A DNA stretch of 64,000 bases from Nucisporomicrobium flavum (GTDB lineage Bacteria > Actinomycetota > Actinomycetes > Mycobacteriales > Micromonosporaceae), in contig NZ_JADMLH010000005.1 of NCBI RefSeq assembly GCF_016464385.1, positions 396,334-460,333 of the forward strand, written 5' to 3'. Made by a program: the position numbers and the translations under genes. Shown in pieces: positions 22,120 to 31,398 of the stretch (its first letter is position 1; every line of letters starts with the position of its first letter). The notes beneath the pieces are model-generated. The model saw only the letters and a program-made list of their open reading frames with translations. It did not search any database and was not told where the DNA came from.

Positions 22120-24132
22120 GTGTCGGTGGAGACGGGACGCACGACGGGCGCGCTGGTGCGCCGCGTCCGGCTGCCCAACGACCGGCGTACGCCCGCCGCC
22201 GCCCGCGCGCTCGTCCGCTCGGTGCTGGAGGAGACCGGCCTGGACGAGCTGATCAACGAGGCGTTGCTGCTGACCACCGAGCTGTCCACGAACGCCGTGG
22301 TGCACGCCGGCACCGAGCTCGACATGGAGGTCGCCGCCGACCCGGGCGGGCTGACCGTCACGGTCACCGACTTCGCACCGGGCCCGGTCGAGGAGCTCGC
22401 GGTCGGCCCCCGCAACGACAAGACGGAGATCGGCGAGGTAGCGGAGCGTGGTCGCGGGCTCCTGCTCGTCGACCACTTCGCGAGCCGCTGGGGCACGGTG
22501 CACGAGGGCACCGGCAAGGGCGTGTGGTTCCGGCTCGAGAGCAAGCCGGCCACTGCTTCCCCCGCCGTGCTGCCTCTGCTGGAAGGTGACGCCGCTCCGA
22601 CCGTCGGCGAGCTGACCGCGCTGCTGCAGAGCGACGCCGAGCGGCCCACCGAGGAGACGCTTGCCGAGTTCGCCTCCGACCTGATCGCCCGGCTGGCCCG
22701 GCTCACCGGCGCGACGGGCGGGGTCCTGCGGCTGGACCGCGGCGACGGCGGCGGGCGCCAACTGCTCGCCCGGCACGGCCGCCCCCCGCGCGACAACGCG
22801 GCCACGATCCGGGTGCCGCTGTCCGTGCAGCGGCCGTACGCGGGTGAGCTGGAGCTGGACGCCTCCCCGGAGGGCTACGCGCTGCCGCTCGCCACGCTGG
22901 TCGCCGAACGGCTGTCGCTGCACCTGGAGAACGACCGGCTGCGGCGTACGGACCTGCGCCGGCAGACGTGGCTGACGTTCCTCGCCGAGGCCAGCGAGCT
23001 CCTCGCCCAGTCCCTCGACGTGAACCTGACGATGGCGCTGATCCCGCAGCTGGTGGTTCCGCGGCTGGGCCAGTGGTGCGCGGTGCACACCACCGACTCG
23101 TGGGGCCGGCTGCAGCTCGCCGCGGCCACCCACGCCGACGAGTCCGCGGTGTCCCAGCTCTACGGCACGCTGTCGGAGACCGGCCCCGATTCGATCCTGG
23201 CCCGGCTGGAGGAGGCGTCCCGGCTCGGCCAGCAGGTCATGTTCGGTACGCCGTCCGAGGGCTTCGCGGTGCCCCTGGTCGCCCGGGGCCAGCGCCTCGG
23301 CACCCTGGCCGTCGGCCGCCACGTGCGGCACCGGCACGACGTGGACGAGGTCGCGGTCCTGGAGGACGTGGCCCGCCGCGCCGCCCTGGCGATCGACAAC
23401 GCCCGCATCCACGACGAGCGGCACAAGGTCGCCCGGACCCTGCAGGCCTCGCTGCTCCCGCCGGCCCTGCCGCACGTCGACGGCGTGGGCTTCGCCGCGG
23501 AGTACGTACCCACCGGCTCCGAGGTCGGCGGCGACTTCTACGACGTGGTCCCGACCGGCGACGGCTGGGTCGTGGTGGTCGGCGACGTCTCCGGCAAGGG
23601 CGTGCAGGCCGCCACCGTGACGGGCCTGGTCCGCGACGTGATCCGCATCCTGGTCGACGACGGCAAGCCGATGACCGAGATCCTCTGCCGGGTCAACCGC
23701 ACGCTGGTCCAGCGCGGCGGCGGACGGTACTGCACGCTGGCGATGGCCTCGGTGACCCGCGACGGCGCCGACCTGCGCGTCCGCCTGCACCTGGCCGGCC
23801 ACGACCGCGCGGTGCTCGTGCACGCCGACGGCCGGACCGCCTTCGTGGGCGAGGGCGGCACGGCCCTGGGCCTGCTCGAGAGCATCTCGTCACCCGATGT
23901 CGCGGTCGCCCTCGGGCCCGGCGACTCGCTCATCTTCTACACCGACGGCGTGACCGAGCGCCGCCGCGGCCGCGAGCTGTTCGGCACCGACCGGCTGCGG
24001 CAGGCGGCGACGCCGCTGGCCGGCTACCCGGCGGACGTGATGGCCGCGCGGCTCCGGTCGACGACGATCAACTTCTCCGTCGAGGAGCCGCGCGACGACA
24101 TCGCGATTCTCGTCCTGCGCAACGACGCCTGA
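22120..24132 (+). CDS. osaC: RsbW-like kinase / GAF / PP2C phosphatase regulator (OsaC-like)
   Basis: The 670-residue soluble protein starts at GTG 22120 behind GGAGAG (22105-22110). Domains in order: RsbW-type HATPase (about 15-130; N box [11 protein letters not shown] box [10 protein letters not shown]), two GAF-like domains (about 165-285 and 290-430), and a SpoIIE-type PP2C phosphatase (about 445-665; GGDFYD, GDVSGKG, DDIAIL). It could both bind or phosphorylate a sigma antagonist and dephosphorylate one. OsaC of S. coelicolor has a similar make-up, sits beside osaAB and dampens SigB after osmotic stress. Its divergence from the poly-HAMP kinase here supports the same job. Confidence 0.88.
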   Translation: MSVETGRTTGALVRRVRLPNDRRTPAAARALVRSVLEETGLDELINEALLLTTELSTNAVVHAGTELDMEVAADPGGLTVTVTDFAPGPVEELAVGPRNDKTEIGEVAERGRGLLLVDHFASRWGTVHEGTGKGVWFRLESKPATASPAVLPLLEGDAAPTVGELTALLQSDAERPTEETLAEFASDLIARLARLTGATGGVLRLDRGDGGGRQLLARHGRPPRDNAATIRVPLSVQRPYAGELELDASPEGYALPLATLVAERLSLHLENDRLRRTDLRRQTWLTFLAEASELLAQSLDVNLTMALIPQLVVPRLGQWCAVHTTDSWGRLQLAAATHADESAVSQLYGTLSETGPDSILARLEEASRLGQQVMFGTPSEGFAVPLVARGQRLGTLAVGRHVRHRHDVDEVAVLEDVARRAALAIDNARIHDERHKVARTLQASLLPPALPHVDGVGFAAEYVPTGSEVGGDFYDVVPTGDGWVVVVGDVSGKGVQAATVTGLVRDVIRILVDDGKPMTEILCRVNRTLVQRGGGRYCTLAMASVTRDGADLRVRLHLAGHDRAVLVHADGRTAFVGEGGTALGLLESISSPDVAVALGPGDSLIFYTDGVTERRRGRELFGTDRLRQAATPLAGYPADVMAARLRSTTINFSVEEPRDDIAILVLRNDA

Positions 24133-24146
24133 CCGCTTTACGGCCA

Positions 24147-24308
24147 GGGGGTGTTCCGCGGATCATGACGGCCTGCGCCGGGCCCAGCTTCCGCCTCGCG
24201 GCACGTGCCGAACGACCGGATACAACACCGGTATCCGACCGCCCGCCACGCTTGCGACGCGAAACCTGGGCCTCGGCTCGGCGTCGCCATGATCCGCGGA
24301 ACACCCCC
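24147..24308. repeat. 162-bp inverted-repeat element (large hairpin or MITE-like)
   Basis: The ends are perfect 21-bp inverted repeats (24147-24167 and 24288-24308, starting GGGGGTGTTCCGCGG). The interior continues as an imperfect palindrome around a centre CGGATAC-N7-GTATCCG (24217-24237), so the whole element can fold into one long hairpin. It fills the gap between the convergent phosphatase and serine hydrolase genes, and its right end supplies the first base of the hydrolase stop codon. No transposase and no clear target-site duplication. It could be a bidirectional terminator or a non-autonomous mobile relic. Confidence 0.75.
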
Positions 24309-25495
24309 TAGGCGCAGAGGGCGGCGTCCACGGTGTCGGTGACGTGGGTGAGCATCTCCTCGCTCGTGGGCAGGCCGGTCACCGCGACCACGGCGCTACG
24401 ACCGTCGGTCGTGACCAGGTTGCGCGTCTCGAAGCCCTGGATGTCGCCGCCGTGGCCCCAGGCGTACCCGCCGCAGGGCAGGGGGTGCCGGGCGACGCCG
24501 AGGCCGTACTGCCAGTCGCCGGTCGGCTCGAAGCCGGGCGCCGGGACGGTCTTCAGCATGGCGGCCTGCTGCGCGGGCTTGAGCAGCTTGCCACCGATCA
24601 GCGCCTCGAAGAACGTCCGCAGGTCGCCGGGGCTGGCCACGAGCTGGCCGGCCGACCAGCCCAGCGACGGGTCCATCCGGGTGACGTCGATCCACGGTGC
24701 GCCCGGCGCGGTCGCGACATAGCCCTGCGGGTGCCGGCCGCGCAGGCTCTGCTCACCCACGCCCGGCCAGTACGTGTCCCGCAGCCCCAGCGGCTCGATG
24801 ATCCGGCGGGTGATCTCCTCCCCGACCGGGCGCTCGGTGACCCGCTCGATGATCAGGCCGGCGAGGATGTAGTTCGTGTTGCTGTACTGCCACTTCTCGC
24901 CGGGCCCGAACTCGGGCGCCTGGGTGAGTGCGGCGTCCACCAGCCGACGGGGTTCGAAGTAGGAGTGGACCTTGTCCACCAGGTCCTGCGGCTTGGTGAA
25001 GATCACGTCGTCGTAGTCGGGCAGACCGCTCATCTGCTGCAGCAGCTGGTGCACGGTGATCTTGCTGCCGTCGTTGCCCTTGGCCTGCACCACACCGGGC
25101 AGGTAGTGCTCCACGGTGGCGTTCAGGTCGATACGGCCCTCGCCGACGAGCTGCATCGCGACCACGGCGGTGAACGTCTTGGTGTTGCTGCCGATGCGTA
25201 CGCGGGCGTCGCGCGGAACCGGCCGGTGGGTCTTGAGGTCGGCGACCCCGGCGGTGTAGTCGCGGACGCGCCCGTCGGTGCCGCGTACCGAGGCCAGCAC
25301 GCCGGGGAATCCGTCCTCGCTGACCAGCCGGTCGATCCGCTGCTGCACCGCGTCGGCGCGGACGCGGTGCGGTGCCTCGGCGGGACCGGCGAACGCCGAG
25401 GGCGCGGCGAGGGCGGTGCCGGCGGTCAGGGCGGCCAGGGCACCGCCCACGATCGAGAACGTACGGCGGCGGGTGGGTACGGCTGTGTGCGACAT
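24308..25495 (-). CDS. Secreted serine hydrolase (beta-lactamase/DD-peptidase fold)
   Basis: The 395-residue protein has a twin-arginine-style signal (TRRRTFSIVGGALAALTAG) and a class C beta-lactamase-like domain. The three active-site motifs are present: SNTK (S-x-x-K), YSN, and HGG in place of KTG. This pattern fits D-alanyl-D-alanine carboxypeptidases and related esterases such as Streptomyces R61. It is probably exported and acts on peptidoglycan peptides or an ester; a resistance role is not implied. The ATG at 25495 gives the signal at the N terminus. The stop codon abuts the inverted-repeat element. Confidence 0.87.
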   Translation of the reverse strand: MSHTAVPTRRRTFSIVGGALAALTAGTALAAPSAFAGPAEAPHRVRADAVQQRIDRLVSEDGFPGVLASVRGTDGRVRDYTAGVADLKTHRPVPRDARVRIGSNTKTFTAVVAMQLVGEGRIDLNATVEHYLPGVVQAKGNDGSKITVHQLLQQMSGLPDYDDVIFTKPQDLVDKVHSYFEPRRLVDAALTQAPEFGPGEKWQYSNTNYILAGLIIERVTERPVGEEITRRIIEPLGLRDTYWPGVGEQSLRGRHPQGYVATAPGAPWIDVTRMDPSLGWSAGQLVASPGDLRTFFEALIGGKLLKPAQQAAMLKTVPAPGFEPTGDWQYGLGVARHPLPCGGYAWGHGGDIQGFETRNLVTTDGRSAVVAVTGLPTSEEMLTHVTDTVDAALCA

Positions 25496-25655
25496 GTTCG
25501 CTCCTCGATGGGGCCGGATGGGCTGAACACCATCCATCCTTCGAGAAGCGGCGTCCGTCCACGATCCAGCCCAGTGCCCGGCGCGGGTACAGCAGGCGCT
25601 ACCAGCCTGACCGATCCGACCTTTTTGTCGGCTGCGCCGTGGCATGGTGTTTGTC

Positions 25656-26270
25656 GTGGCGAAGACTCAGTACTACACGGCGACCAGCATCGACGGCTTC
25701 ACCGCCGACCTGGACAACTCCCTCGAGTGGCTGTTCGAGGTCGACGAGGGCACCGACAACCCGTTCGGCGCGTTCTTCGCCAACATCGGCGCGTTCGCGA
25801 TGGGCGCCGGCACGTACGAGTGGGTCCTGAAGAACGACAACGTGGTCGACGAGCCGCAGAACTGGCACGACATGTACGGCGACATCCCCTGCTGGGTGTT
25901 CACCCACCGCGAGCTGCCGCTGGTCCCGGACGCCAACATCTTCATGGTCAGCGGCGACGTACGCCGGGTCCACGAGGCCATGACGGTCGCCGCGCAGGGC
26001 CGCAACGTGTGGCTGGCCGGCGGCGGCGACCTGGCGGCCGAGTTCGCGGACGCGGGCCTGCTCGACGAGGTCATCCTCGCGGTCGCGCCGGTGATGCTCG
26101 GCGCGGGCACCCCGGTCCTGCCGAGGAGGCTCTCCTCCCAGCAGCTGGCGCTGACAAACGTCGCCCAGATGGGCCAGTTCGCCTACCTGACCTACGCGGT
26201 GGGCATGCTCGCCGACCTCGGCCGTCACATGGCCGCCGACGTCCTGCGCCGTTCACCCGCCCACACCTGA
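25656..26270 (+). CDS. Dihydrofolate reductase-like (RibD C-terminal) reductase
   Basis: The 204-residue protein of the DHFR/RibD-C superfamily has N-terminal QYYTATSIDGFTAD, central GTYEWVL and the NADPH-binding GGGDLAAEF. Standalone members are NADPH reductases of unknown substrate, often used in secondary metabolism or redox defence. GTG at 25656 (VAKTQYY) matches the usual family start; an ATG at 25644 would add four residues. It is divergent from the serine hydrolase (160-bp gap) and converges on the FAD-protein gene, with 7 bp between stops. A second DHFR-like gene lies at 54623. Confidence 0.84.
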   Translation: MAKTQYYTATSIDGFTADLDNSLEWLFEVDEGTDNPFGAFFANIGAFAMGAGTYEWVLKNDNVVDEPQNWHDMYGDIPCWVFTHRELPLVPDANIFMVSGDVRRVHEAMTVAAQGRNVWLAGGGDLAAEFADAGLLDEVILAVAPVMLGAGTPVLPRRLSSQQLALTNVAQMGQFAYLTYAVGMLADLGRHMAADVLRRSPAHT

Positions 26271-26277
26271 CGAGCGG

Positions 26278-27582
26278 TCAGAACAGGTCTCGGCGGCTTG
26301 CCATGTCGATCTCCGCGCTGATCGCCCTCGGCGCCGAGATCGCCACGCAGCGCCCGCCGCGGGCCAGCAGCACCCCGCGCACCGCATCCAGGATGCCCTC
26401 GACGCGTTCCGCCGCGAGCGTGCCGGGCAGGACCGCGTGCACGATGCCCCGGCCCGCCGAACCCCGGATCGGGACCGGCATCCCGGTCACGTCGCGCAGC
26501 GCGTACACCGCGGACTGCAGATCGGCCGCCGGCACCGCGATCCGCAGGGCCACGTCGTCAGGGCCGAACGGGTAGCGGCCCCACCAGCCCGGCGCCACCG
26601 GTGAGATGGTCGCGTCGCGGCCGAGCGTCTTCTCCAGGCCGGCCGCCCGGTGCGCCACGTCGGCCGGGTCGCCCTCGAGCAGCACCGCGAGGGCCCCGCG
26701 GGGGGCCGACCCCGACCCGCGCGACGGAACAGCCGGCGGCTGCCCGGCCGAGCCCGGCGACGGAACCACCCGCAGGTGCCCGGCCGTTGCGCTCCCGGAC
26801 GGGACCGGGCCCGGCGGCGGCACCACGCGCAGATGCCCGGCCGCGGCGGGCCGGCTCCCGGCGGGCAGGTCGACCTCGACGGCGCTCGGGCCGACGCGCC
26901 GGGACAGCGTCTCGGCGACCAGGTCCTGGACGTCGCGCGGCGTCGCGACCGGCACCGACACCCAGCGCCGGACCGCGGGCAGCGGCTCGAGGCGTACCCG
27001 CGCGGACAGCAGCACGCCGTCGATCTCGGCGATGCCCGGGCGCCCGTCCTCACCGTCGGAGGTGGCGACCTCGCCGTCCCTGCCCACGTACGTGACGCTG
27101 ATGACCTGGTCCGCGGCCGTGCCGAAGCGGTAGCGCAGCGGGCCCGTCTCGTTCACGGCGAGCACGCCGCCGAGGGTCGCCGTCATCGAGGGCGGGTCCA
27201 CCGCGAGGCGCTGGCCCCTCAGGGCGAGCGCCGCCTGGACGGCCCGGACGGTCGTACCGGTGCCGATCTCCGCCGTCCCGGCCTCCGCGTCGTGGTGCCA
27301 GATGCCGTCGAGGCGGCCCGTGTCGAGCAGCAGGTCCACGCCGGGCGGGGGCGTACCCCAATCGAGTTTGGATCCGGAACCGCGCGCGATGACGGCCAGG
27401 CCGCGCTCCCCGGCCAGGCGCATGGTGTCGGCGACCGCGGCGGCCGTCGCGGGTGCCGCGACGAAGCTGGCCAGGCGCCCGGCGACCGTGTCGGAAGGGC
27501 CGGCCGTCCGGGCGAAATCGGGCCCACAGATGTCCACCAGCGCTCGCAGCAGCGGCTCACGCGCGGGAAGGTCCGCCCCCAT
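26278..27582 (-). CDS. FAD-binding oxidoreductase, GlcE-like
   Basis: The 434-residue protein has a PCMH-type FAD-binding domain: VIARGSGSKLDWG as the first FAD loop, and DPPSMTATLGGVLAVNETGP, which resembles the flavin pyrophosphate region of the GlcE glycolate oxidase subunit. The start is ATG 27582, 7 bp after GGGGG; GTG 27588 is also possible. A Gly/Pro/Ser-rich insert around residues 235-285 holds two copies of AGHLRVVPxPG, an odd internal duplication that may be a flexible linker. GlcE normally works with GlcD and GlcF. No partner is adjacent, although a GlcD-like gene lies at 61936. Confidence 0.8.
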   Translation of the reverse strand: MGADLPAREPLLRALVDICGPDFARTAGPSDTVAGRLASFVAAPATAAAVADTMRLAGERGLAVIARGSGSKLDWGTPPPGVDLLLDTGRLDGIWHHDAEAGTAEIGTGTTVRAVQAALALRGQRLAVDPPSMTATLGGVLAVNETGPLRYRFGTAADQVISVTYVGRDGEVATSDGEDGRPGIAEIDGVLLSARVRLEPLPAVRRWVSVPVATPRDVQDLVAETLSRRVGPSAVEVDLPAGSRPAAAGHLRVVPPPGPVPSGSATAGHLRVVPSPGSAGQPPAVPSRGSGSAPRGALAVLLEGDPADVAHRAAGLEKTLGRDATISPVAPGWWGRYPFGPDDVALRIAVPAADLQSAVYALRDVTGMPVPIRGSAGRGIVHAVLPGTLAAERVEGILDAVRGVLLARGGRCVAISAPRAISAEIDMASRRDLF

Positions 27583-27731
27583 CGCCACACCCCCGCTCAA
27601 AATGCCACCGCATCGATTGCTCTTGGAGATCGTCCACTCTGGCACATCGTACACATGTTCGAATGGCGTGGGCAGACGCGTGCACGCCTGTACCGGCGGT
27701 GATCGACAACCGACCGGTAACGTGGGCAAGC

Positions 27732-29819
27732 GTGACGACCGACATGCCCACGACCCCGCCGGCGGTACGCCAGGTGCCCAGCGAGCGCACCTTCCACGGC
27801 GACACGGTCACCGACGAGTTCGCCTGGCTCGCCGAGAAGGAGAACCCGGACACGATCGCGTACCTGGAGGCGGAGAACGCCTGGACCAAGCGGGCGACCG
27901 CGCACCTCGAAGGGGTGCAGAACACGATCTTCGAGGAGATCAAGCGCCGCACCCAGGAGACCGACCTCTCGGTGCCGCAGCGCAAGGGCGGCTACTGGTA
28001 CTACACGCGCACGGTCGAGGGCAAGCAGTACGGCATCCAGTGCCGCGTCGCGGCCGCCCCGGACGACGTGACGCCGCCGTCCACCGGTGACGGCGCCCCG
28101 CTTCCCGGCGAGGAGGTGCTGCTGGACGGCAACGAGCTCGCCGAGGGCAAGAAGTTCTTCGCGCTGGGCACGTTCGACATCACACCCGACGGCACCCGCC
28201 TGGCGTACTCGGTGGACTTCGACGGCGACGAGCGGTTCACGCTGAAGGTCAAGGACCTGCGCACCGGCGAGACACTGGCCGACGAGGTGCCCGGCACGTT
28301 CTACGGCAGCGCCTGGTCCGCCGACGGCTCCACGCTCTTCTACATCACCGTCGACGACGCGTGGCGGCCCCATCGCGTGTGGCGGCACACCGTCGGGCAG
28401 CCCGCGGCGGACGACGTGGTCGTCTACGAGGAGGCCGACGAACGGTTCTGGGTGGGCGTCGAGCTGACCCGCAGCGAGAAGTTCATCGTGATCGACGCCA
28501 ACAGCAAGATCACGTCTGAGGTACGGGTCATCGCGGCCGACCACCCCACCGCCGAGCCGGCCGTGATCCGGGAACGCGTCCAGGGCGTCGAGTATTCGGT
28601 GGAGCACCACGGCCACCGCTTCCTCATCCTGCACAACGAGAACGCCGAGGACTTCGCGGTCGCCTCCACGTCGGTCGACAACCCCGGCGAATGGGTCGAG
28701 CTGATTCCGCACACGCCCGGCACCCGCCTCGAGTCGGTCGACGCGTTCCAGCGCCACGTCGTCATCTCGCTGCGCCGCGACGGCCTCACCGGCCTGCGCG
28801 TGATGGCCGACGGCAGCACCGGCACGTACGACATGGAGTTCCCCGAGCCGCTCTACAGCGTCGGCCTGGCGGGCAACCCCGAATACGACACCAACATCGT
28901 CCGGATCAGCTACACGTCGATGGTCACCCCGGATTCGGTGTACGACGTGGACCTGATCACCCGGGCGATGGTGCTGCGCAAGCGCAAGCCGGTGCTCGGG
29001 GACTTCGACCCCGACGCGTACGAGCAGCACCGCGAATGGGCGCTCGCCGACGACGGCACCAAGGTCCCGATCTCGATCGTGGCGCGCAAGGGCACCCCGC
29101 GCAACGGCACCGCGCCCCTGCTGCTGTACGGCTACGGCTCGTACGAGATCAGCATGGACCCGTACTTCTCCATCGCCCGCCTCTCGCTGCTCGACCGAGG
29201 CATGGTCTACGCCATCGCGCACGTCCGCGGCGGCGGCGAGATGGGCCGTCGCTGGTACGAGAACGGCAAGATGCTGGCGAAGAAGAACACCTTCACCGAC
29301 TTCGTGGCCTGCGCCCGCGCGCTGGTCGCCTCCTCGTGGACGAGCGCGGACCGCATCGTCGCCCGGGGCGGCTCGGCGGGCGGCCTGCTCATGGGCGCGA
29401 TCGCCAACCTGGCCCCGGACGCGTTCGCCGGCATCGTCGCCCAGGTTCCGTTCGTGGACCCGCTGACGTCCATCCTGGACCCCTCCCTCCCGCTCACGGT
29501 CACGGAATGGGAGGAGTGGGGCAACCCGCTGGAGAACGCGGACGTGTACACGTACATGAAGTCGTACAGCCCGTACGAGAACGTCACGAAGCAGGCGTAC
29601 CCGAGAATCCTGGCCGTGACCAGCCTCAACGACACCCGGGTCCTGTACCACGAACCGGCGAAGTGGATCGCCCGCCTGCGGGCGACGGCGCCGGAGGGCT
29701 CGTACCTGCTGAAGACGGAGATGGGGGCGGGCCACGGGGGACCGAGCGGCCGCTACGACTCCTGGAAGGAAGAGGCGTTCGTGACCGCCTGGATCCTGGA
29801 CACGGTCGGCCTCGCCTGA
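27732..29819 (+). CDS. Prolyl oligopeptidase family serine peptidase (oligopeptidase B type)
   Basis: The 695-residue cytoplasmic S9A peptidase has an N-terminal seven-bladed propeller (about 70-420) that gates a C-terminal alpha/beta-hydrolase domain. The nucleophile is in ARGGSAGGLLMG, the Asp in SLNDTRV and the His in GAGHGG, giving a complete Ser-Asp-His triad. Oligopeptidase B cleaves short peptides after basic residues. GTG 27732 (VTTDMPTTPPAV) is the start chosen from the known N-terminal DEFAWLAEKENP context. It is divergent from the GlcE-like gene (149-bp gap, AT-richer at 27600-27665) and is followed by a strong terminator. Confidence 0.92.
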   Translation: MTTDMPTTPPAVRQVPSERTFHGDTVTDEFAWLAEKENPDTIAYLEAENAWTKRATAHLEGVQNTIFEEIKRRTQETDLSVPQRKGGYWYYTRTVEGKQYGIQCRVAAAPDDVTPPSTGDGAPLPGEEVLLDGNELAEGKKFFALGTFDITPDGTRLAYSVDFDGDERFTLKVKDLRTGETLADEVPGTFYGSAWSADGSTLFYITVDDAWRPHRVWRHTVGQPAADDVVVYEEADERFWVGVELTRSEKFIVIDANSKITSEVRVIAADHPTAEPAVIRERVQGVEYSVEHHGHRFLILHNENAEDFAVASTSVDNPGEWVELIPHTPGTRLESVDAFQRHVVISLRRDGLTGLRVMADGSTGTYDMEFPEPLYSVGLAGNPEYDTNIVRISYTSMVTPDSVYDVDLITRAMVLRKRKPVLGDFDPDAYEQHREWALADDGTKVPISIVARKGTPRNGTAPLLLYGYGSYEISMDPYFSIARLSLLDRGMVYAIAHVRGGGEMGRRWYENGKMLAKKNTFTDFVACARALVASSWTSADRIVARGGSAGGLLMGAIANLAPDAFAGIVAQVPFVDPLTSILDPSLPLTVTEWEEWGNPLENADVYTYMKSYSPYENVTKQAYPRILAVTSLNDTRVLYHEPAKWIARLRATAPEGSYLLKTEMGAGHGGPSGRYDSWKEEAFVTAWILDTVGLA

Positions 29820-29830
29820 CGCGACGCGCG

Positions 29831-29858
29831 GAAGGCCCGGCCGCATGGCCGGGCCTTC
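29831..29858. terminator. Bidirectional rho-independent-type hairpin
   Basis: A perfect 12-bp stem, GAAGGCCCGGCC (29831-29842) and GGCCGGGCCTTC (29847-29858), with a GCAT loop, lies between the stop of the S9 peptidase (29819) and the stop of the convergent receiver-PP2C gene (29860). There is no U tract, as is common for actinobacterial terminators. It should end transcription from both sides. Confidence 0.88.
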
Positions 29859-29859
29859 G

Positions 29860-31398
29860 TCAGGTACGGCGGAGCGCTACCACCGCGATGTCGTCGGCCT
29901 GTTCGCCCGCGCCCGCCAGCTGCACCAGCAATCGCTGACAGAACGCGTCCAGGCTCGGCTCCACCTCCGACACGCATTGCGCCAGCGCCGTCAGGCCCAC
30001 GTCGATGTCGGACTCGCGGCGTTCGATCAGGCCGTCCGTGTAGAGCACCAGCGTGCCACCCGGCGGCAGGACGAACTCCAGGTCGTCCGGCCGGGGAGCG
30101 TTGATGCCCAGCAGCGGGCCGCGCGGGGCCAGGAAGCGGGCTCCCGTGCCCGCCACGTGCAGCAGCGGCGGGAGGTGGCCCGCGCTGGCCATGCGGATGC
30201 GGCCCGAGGCCGGTTCCAGGGTGAGCAGGCAGAGCGTCGCCGATTCCGCCGGCAGGACCGTACGCATGAAGCGGTTGACCAGGTCGATGACCGCGCCCGG
30301 CGGGTGGCCCTCGACGGCGTACGCGCGGACCGCGTGCCGCACTTCGGCCATGACCGTCGCCGCGTGCAGGGAGTGGCCGGCCACGTCGCCGATCGCCACG
30401 AGGAGGCGGCCGTCGAGCATCGTCAGCTCGTAGAAGTCGCCGCCCACCTCCGTCTGGGCGCCCGCCGGTTCGTAGCGGACCGCGAGTTCGAGGCCGGGTA
30501 CGTCGGGCAGGCGGGACTGCAGAAGGCTGCGTTGCAGGGTGACCGCGATGCGGTGTTCCTCGTCGTACGACCGCTGGGCCTCGACCGCCGCGGCGACGGC
30601 CTGGGAGAGCTGGCGCAGCACGGGGAAGCCGGCACTCTGCGAGCTGGCCGGCACCGCCACGTACGCCGGGGTGCGGTCGTTGCGGAGCCGCGCCGCGGCC
30701 ACCGTCACGGATTCGCCCTGGGGCCAGTCGACGAGGTTCCAGGCGGACGGCTCGTCGGTGCGTACCGTCGATCCCACCGCGGTCTCGTGGTGCTCGACCG
30801 TCCAGGGCCGCACCGTGGCCGGGCCGCCCGCCGCGATCGCGGCCAGGCCCTCGCCCTCGGCCGTCTCCGCGACCACGACGATCGGGCCGCCGAAGATGGC
30901 GTACGCGCCGTCCGCGGCCGCCTGCAGCAGGCCGACCAGCGTCGACGCCGAGTTGATCGCCAGCGTGGTCTCGGCCAGCCGGATCATGCGGGCGGCGAGG
31001 AGTTCGGCGCGCTGCCGGGCGCGGTAGTAGCGCAGCACCGCCTGGGACGTGGCGATCAGCTCGTCCGGCTCGATCGGTTCGACGAGGTACGCGTCCGCGC
31101 CCCGGTTCAGCCCCTGGGTGCGGTCGACCACGTCCACCGCGTGCGCCGAGACGTGGATGACGGGAAGGACGCCGTACTCGGGATCGGTCTTGATCCGCTC
31201 GCAGACCTCGAAACCGCTCATGTCGGGCAGCTTGACGTCCAGCACGACCAGGTCGACGTCCGCCTCGCCGAGCATCGCGAGGGCGGCGCCGCCGGTCTCC
31301 GCCTCCACGACCGTGAAGCCGGCCCGGGTCAGCCAGCTCACCAGCAGGTATCTCTTGGTGGCACTGTCGTCGACCACCAGGACGGTGGCCGGCGTCAT
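29860..31398 (-). CDS. Receiver-GAF-PP2C phosphatase (RsbU-like response regulator)
   Basis: The 512-residue protein has a receiver domain (1-120; Asp54 in VVLDVKLPDM), a GAF-like domain (about 145-285) and a SpoIIE/RsbU PP2C domain (about 300-510; GGDFYEL, GDVAGHS, DDIAVV). It is the terminal output phosphatase of the stressosome operon. Phosphorylation of Asp54 by the kinase encoded just upstream should tune dephosphorylation of a STAS antagonist such as the 35638 protein. It overlaps the kinase gene by 4 bp (ATGA). In Bacillus, RsbU is instead activated by free RsbT, so here a phosphorelay appears to be added to that scheme. Confidence 0.9.
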   Translation of the reverse strand: MTPATVLVVDDSATKRYLLVSWLTRAGFTVVEAETGGAALAMLGEADVDLVVLDVKLPDMSGFEVCERIKTDPEYGVLPVIHVSAHAVDVVDRTQGLNRGADAYLVEPIEPDELIATSQAVLRYYRARQRAELLAARMIRLAETTLAINSASTLVGLLQAAADGAYAIFGGPIVVVAETAEGEGLAAIAAGGPATVRPWTVEHHETAVGSTVRTDEPSAWNLVDWPQGESVTVAAARLRNDRTPAYVAVPASSQSAGFPVLRQLSQAVAAAVEAQRSYDEEHRIAVTLQRSLLQSRLPDVPGLELAVRYEPAGAQTEVGGDFYELTMLDGRLLVAIGDVAGHSLHAATVMAEVRHAVRAYAVEGHPPGAVIDLVNRFMRTVLPAESATLCLLTLEPASGRIRMASAGHLPPLLHVAGTGARFLAPRGPLLGINAPRPDDLEFVLPPGGTLVLYTDGLIERRESDIDVGLTALAQCVSEVEPSLDAFCQRLLVQLAGAGEQADDIAVVALRRT

